Source: Comamonadaceae bacterium (GTDB taxonomy: Bacteria > Pseudomonadota > Gammaproteobacteria > Burkholderiales > Burkholderiaceae_C). Taken from it: a stretch of 46,469 nt of DNA. Positions within the stretch are counted from its first letter, which is position 1, and each line of letters starts with the position of its first letter. This document shows, piece after piece, positions 44,079 to 46,469 of this stretch. Made by a program: the position numbers and the translations under genes. Where the stretch lies: positions 1 to 46,469 of the forward strand of contig JAAFIY010000015.1 of NCBI GenBank assembly GCA_013297985.1, given 5' to 3'. Under the pieces are notes generated by a model that was not told the DNA's origin, did not search any database, and saw only the letters and a program-made list of their open reading frames with translations.

Positions 44079-46469
44079 TTACTCAGAAGCTGCGGGGTCA
44101 TCAGTGACATCGCGGTGAACGCCCACCACCAATCGCAGTTGACCATGGGCATCGAGTTCAAGCACACGGCGCGATTCCACCCAACGCACTTCTGCGGTGT
44201 CAGCTCGAACGATACGAAAGCGACTCGGACGTGGCGCAAGCTGCGTCGAACGCAGCAACTCCTCGGCGCCGATCTGCACAGAGGCGCGGTCTTGCGGATG
44301 TACCAGCGCCAACCACTCAGCCCAGCTCAACTGCGAAGCGCCCTCCGGTAGGCCGTACAGCGCCGCAAACCGATGGCTAAAGCGAAACTGTTGCAGGCTG
44401 CCGTCAAACTCGAAGTCGGCCACACCTGCCGCCTTGAGCACACGGTTCAGACGCAAGGCCGCACGGCGTAACTCCGCCTCGCGCTCGTTTTGCACGGTGG
44501 TGTCGATCAAGACACCCACTACGTGAGTGACTTGACCTGCGGCGTTGCGGACTGCCGTGCGCCGAGTCAGGACATGGCGCAGCGCGCCATCACGCCGAAT
44601 CATTCGGTATTCCGTCTCAACCATCCCGGTCTCAGTCAGGGCCCGTTGGCGAGCAAGCAACACGCGCGGCCTGTCTTCAGGTACCACCGAATGCAAAGCA
44701 AGGTCTTGGTCGACCGTACCGTCGACATTGACTTCGTTGGCCCAGTCAGGCTGCGGGGTCCAGTGCAGTCGGCCTGCTGCGCAGTCCAGCCGCCAAAAAT
44801 AGTGCAACGCATCTCCGCTGGCGGCTTCGAGCTGATGCGTAGCTAGCCAAGCTTCATCTCGAACGGCGTACAACTGCGTCACGTCCACCACGATGCCGCT
44901 GACGCGCGAGTCGGTGCGCTGCCACAAGGTCATCAATCGATTGACACTGCCGTCAGGCATCTTCACACCGTAGGCCACTGTGCCGCGCGTCACACCCCGC
45001 ATGACCTCTTCTTGGTACACCCGAAAGGCCGCCAATGAATCGTCAGGTAGCACCTGCTCCATTTCAGCCCAGGTGCGAGCGGGTTGGTTGGGTTTCAGGC
45101 CGGTCATGCCGCGCGCTACGTCATCAACCCAGCCTTCACCGCTGACCAGATCGCGTTCCCATAGACCCAGGTACCCGCTTGTCTTGATCAGGTTGAGTTT
45201 GCTCTGGGTATGAGCAAGCTGCGCCGCGTTCTGACGCTCTTGCACCTGCTCTGTGATGTCGGTTTGCATGGCCACAAAACGAATCACCTGGCCCTGAAAG
45301 TCACGCACGGGTTCAAGGTCGATGCGGGTCCAGTAACTGGAGCCATCTTTGCGATAGTTGACAAGCTCCACTCCGTAGACCGCTTGGCCTAAAGCCACCG
45401 CTGTGCGCAGACGTTCAACCGCAGCGGGGTCTGACAGTGGGCCCTGCAACAACTCGCCGGGCTTGCGGCCCCGCATTTCTTGCATGGTGTAGCCAGTGCT
45501 TTCGCAAAAGGCTCGGTTGACCGCTTCTACGCGGCCATGCGCATCGGTGACCACCACCTGGTGGGTATGCACCAAACCCGCCACTGAGCTCACGTCAACG
45601 GCGGAGACGTCCAGCGCTTGCACGAAACCCGCCGTCAGTAGAGCGGGCAGCGCGGCTGCCTCAACTGCCCGGCTGTAGAACCAACCTTGCGCCTTGACAC
45701 AGCCCAACTGCAGCAAGGTAAGGGCCTGGCCTTCGGTTTCGACGCCTTCAGCCACCACATTCAAGCCGAGCGACTTGGCGACGCTCAAGATGGCTTGTAC
45801 AAGCGCGCGGTGATATCCGCTGGTTTCGACCTCGCTCACAAAACAACGATCAATCTTGATCTGATGAATCGGAAACGTGTGCAGTGTGCTCAGAGAGGAA
45901 TGACCGGTCCCGAAGTCATCCAATGAAAGTTCAAACCCGCCTTTGCGCAAAGTGTGTAGCGCCGACTGCACTTCTTGCCCAGCCATCGCCAAGGTTTCAG
46001 TCACCTCAAGCCGCACTTCACTAGGAGTCACCCCGTGGTGGGCCAATATGTCCTGCAGCTGCTGGCAGACACCGGGCTGCACCAAGTGCGCGCGGCTGAT
46101 GTTGATGGAGACAGTGCCAGGCAGCGGCAGCGCAGCGGTCTTCCAGCCCGCCCAGTCGCGCGCTACCCGCTCGACCATACAAACACCCAGCTGATCCACG
46201 AGCGCGTAGGCCTCCGCCATAGGCACGAAGCGAACCGGCGAGACCTCACCCAACGTGGGGTGACGCCAGCGCGCCAGCGCTTCAAGCCCGACCACGCGGC
46301 CGGTGCCGATTTCAATGATGGGTTGGTACACCGCACGCACCCGCCCCTGGGCTAGGGCAGCGCGCAGATCACGCGCCAAATCAGCCTGGTCGGTGCAGTC
46401 TTTATGCGATTGGGCATGCACCAGCCAGTGCGCGTTACCACCCTGAGATTTGCATTGAAACAGCGCGCT
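44079..46469 (-). CDS. (GGDEF-)EAL protein with four C-terminal PAS domains, 5-prime end outside the window
   Basis: At least 796 aa; the frame stays open to the window edge, so the protein is partial. The first visible residues (ALFQCKSQGGNAHWLV) resemble the last helix and strand of a GGDEF domain. Then comes an EAL phosphodiesterase domain with all the usual motifs (GLEALARW, SINISR, EVTE, LDDFGTG, IKIDR, VVAEGVET, AQGWFYSRA), so c-di-GMP hydrolysis is expected. Four PAS/PAC-like domains follow, to the C-terminus (each ending with a DITE/DVTQ/DTTV/DVTD-type linker). This is the reverse of the usual PAS-GGDEF-EAL order. The GTG at 46421 is only an internal codon. Confidence 0.9.
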   Translation of the reverse strand, partial: SALFQCKSQGGNAHWLVHAQSHKDCTDQADLARDLRAALAQGRVRAVYQPIIEIGTGRVVGLEALARWRHPTLGEVSPVRFVPMAEAYALVDQLGVCMVERVARDWAGWKTAALPLPGTVSINISRAHLVQPGVCQQLQDILAHHGVTPSEVRLEVTETLAMAGQEVQSALHTLRKGGFELSLDDFGTGHSSLSTLHTFPIHQIKIDRCFVSEVETSGYHRALVQAILSVAKSLGLNVVAEGVETEGQALTLLQLGCVKAQGWFYSRAVEAAALPALLTAGFVQALDVSAVDVSSVAGLVHTHQVVVTDAHGRVEAVNRAFCESTGYTMQEMRGRKPGELLQGPLSDPAAVERLRTAVALGQAVYGVELVNYRKDGSSYWTRIDLEPVRDFQGQVIRFVAMQTDITEQVQERQNAAQLAHTQSKLNLIKTSGYLGLWERDLVSGEGWVDDVARGMTGLKPNQPARTWAEMEQVLPDDSLAAFRVYQEEVMRGVTRGTVAYGVKMPDGSVNRLMTLWQRTDSRVSGIVVDVTQLYAVRDEAWLATHQLEAASGDALHYFWRLDCAAGRLHWTPQPDWANEVNVDGTVDQDLALHSVVPEDRPRVLLARQRALTETGMVETEYRMIRRDGALRHVLTRRTAVRNAAGQVTHVVGVLIDTTVQNEREAELRRAALRLNRVLKAAGVADFEFDGSLQQFRFSHRFAALYGLPEGASQLSWAEWLALVHPQDRASVQIGAEELLRSTQLAPRPSRFRIVRADTAEVRWVESRRVLELDAHGQLRLVVGVHRDVTDDPAASE

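Noticed and set aside
45400-45620. LOV-type photosensor in the first PAS domain of the EAL protein
   Set aside because: The segment GRKPGELLQG resembles the LOV motif GRNCRFLQ but lacks the flavin-binding Cys.
46421-46423. GTG at 46421-46419 as the true start of the EAL protein
   Set aside because: The frame stays open upstream to the window edge, and those residues resemble the end of a GGDEF domain.

Overview
The window reads as a GC-rich betaproteobacterial chromosome segment, most likely family Comamonadaceae (order Burkholderiales). The evidence is the gene order HIT / DUF971 / ubiE / Tim44-like / ubiJ / ubiB, the order FmdB / DUF502 / aspS / nudB, the DUF3683 FAD/Fe-S oxidoreductase, and a dispersed short palindromic repeat I associate with this family. 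No phage, IS element, CRISPR array, rRNA or tRNA gene was seen. Coding density is high and no gap between genes exceeds 300 bp.

Layout. 1-4.5 kb: a large FAD / 4Fe-4S oxidoreductase, overlapped by a HIT hydrolase. 4.6-9.2 kb: DUF971 gene, ubiE, a Tim44-like membrane protein, a terminator, then ubiJ-ubiB (ubiquinone synthesis). 9.4-10.9 kb: a sodium:solute symporter. 11.1-14.7 kb: fmdB-like, DUF502, aspS and nudB. 14.8-21.2 kb (minus strand): a receiver-TPR protein followed by two exported DUF1566 proteins, the second holding a nearly perfect 681-bp internal tandem duplication. 21.3-28 kb: an EEP hydrolase and clsB, then the ligase-associated exonuclease, an ATP-dependent DNA ligase and a GMC oxidoreductase, several joined by 4-nt start/stop overlaps. 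28-34 kb: a GAF/Fis regulator divergent from a PQQ-dependent quinohemoprotein alcohol dehydrogenase, followed by a TonB receptor that closely resembles PqqU (YncD), the PQQ importer. 34-38.5 kb: an EamA exporter, an MFS exporter, folE, a BLUF blue-light receptor and a DUF429 protein. 38.6-40.2 kb (minus): a diguanylate cyclase and a MinD/ParA ATPase. 40.4-44 kb: the ligase-associated DEXH helicase, a DUF1232 protein and a secreted thermonuclease. 44-46.5 kb (minus): an EAL / four-PAS protein whose N-terminus, probably a GGDEF domain, lies beyond the window.

The most interesting signal is a family of at least ten short dispersed repeats. Each has an exactly 17-nt palindromic head (GCTAY-N7-RTAGC, degenerate in places), then an AGGGCG block, a GGCC block and often a TTAAG end. 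Four lie between genes. Six lie inside reading frames, where they add peptides to the oxidoreductase, ligase, GMC enzyme and helicase, form the C-terminal tail and stop codon of the DUF429 protein, and form much of the thermonuclease signal peptide. A second coherent story is the PQQ locus: enzyme, importer and regulator sit together, with no PQQ synthesis genes in view.
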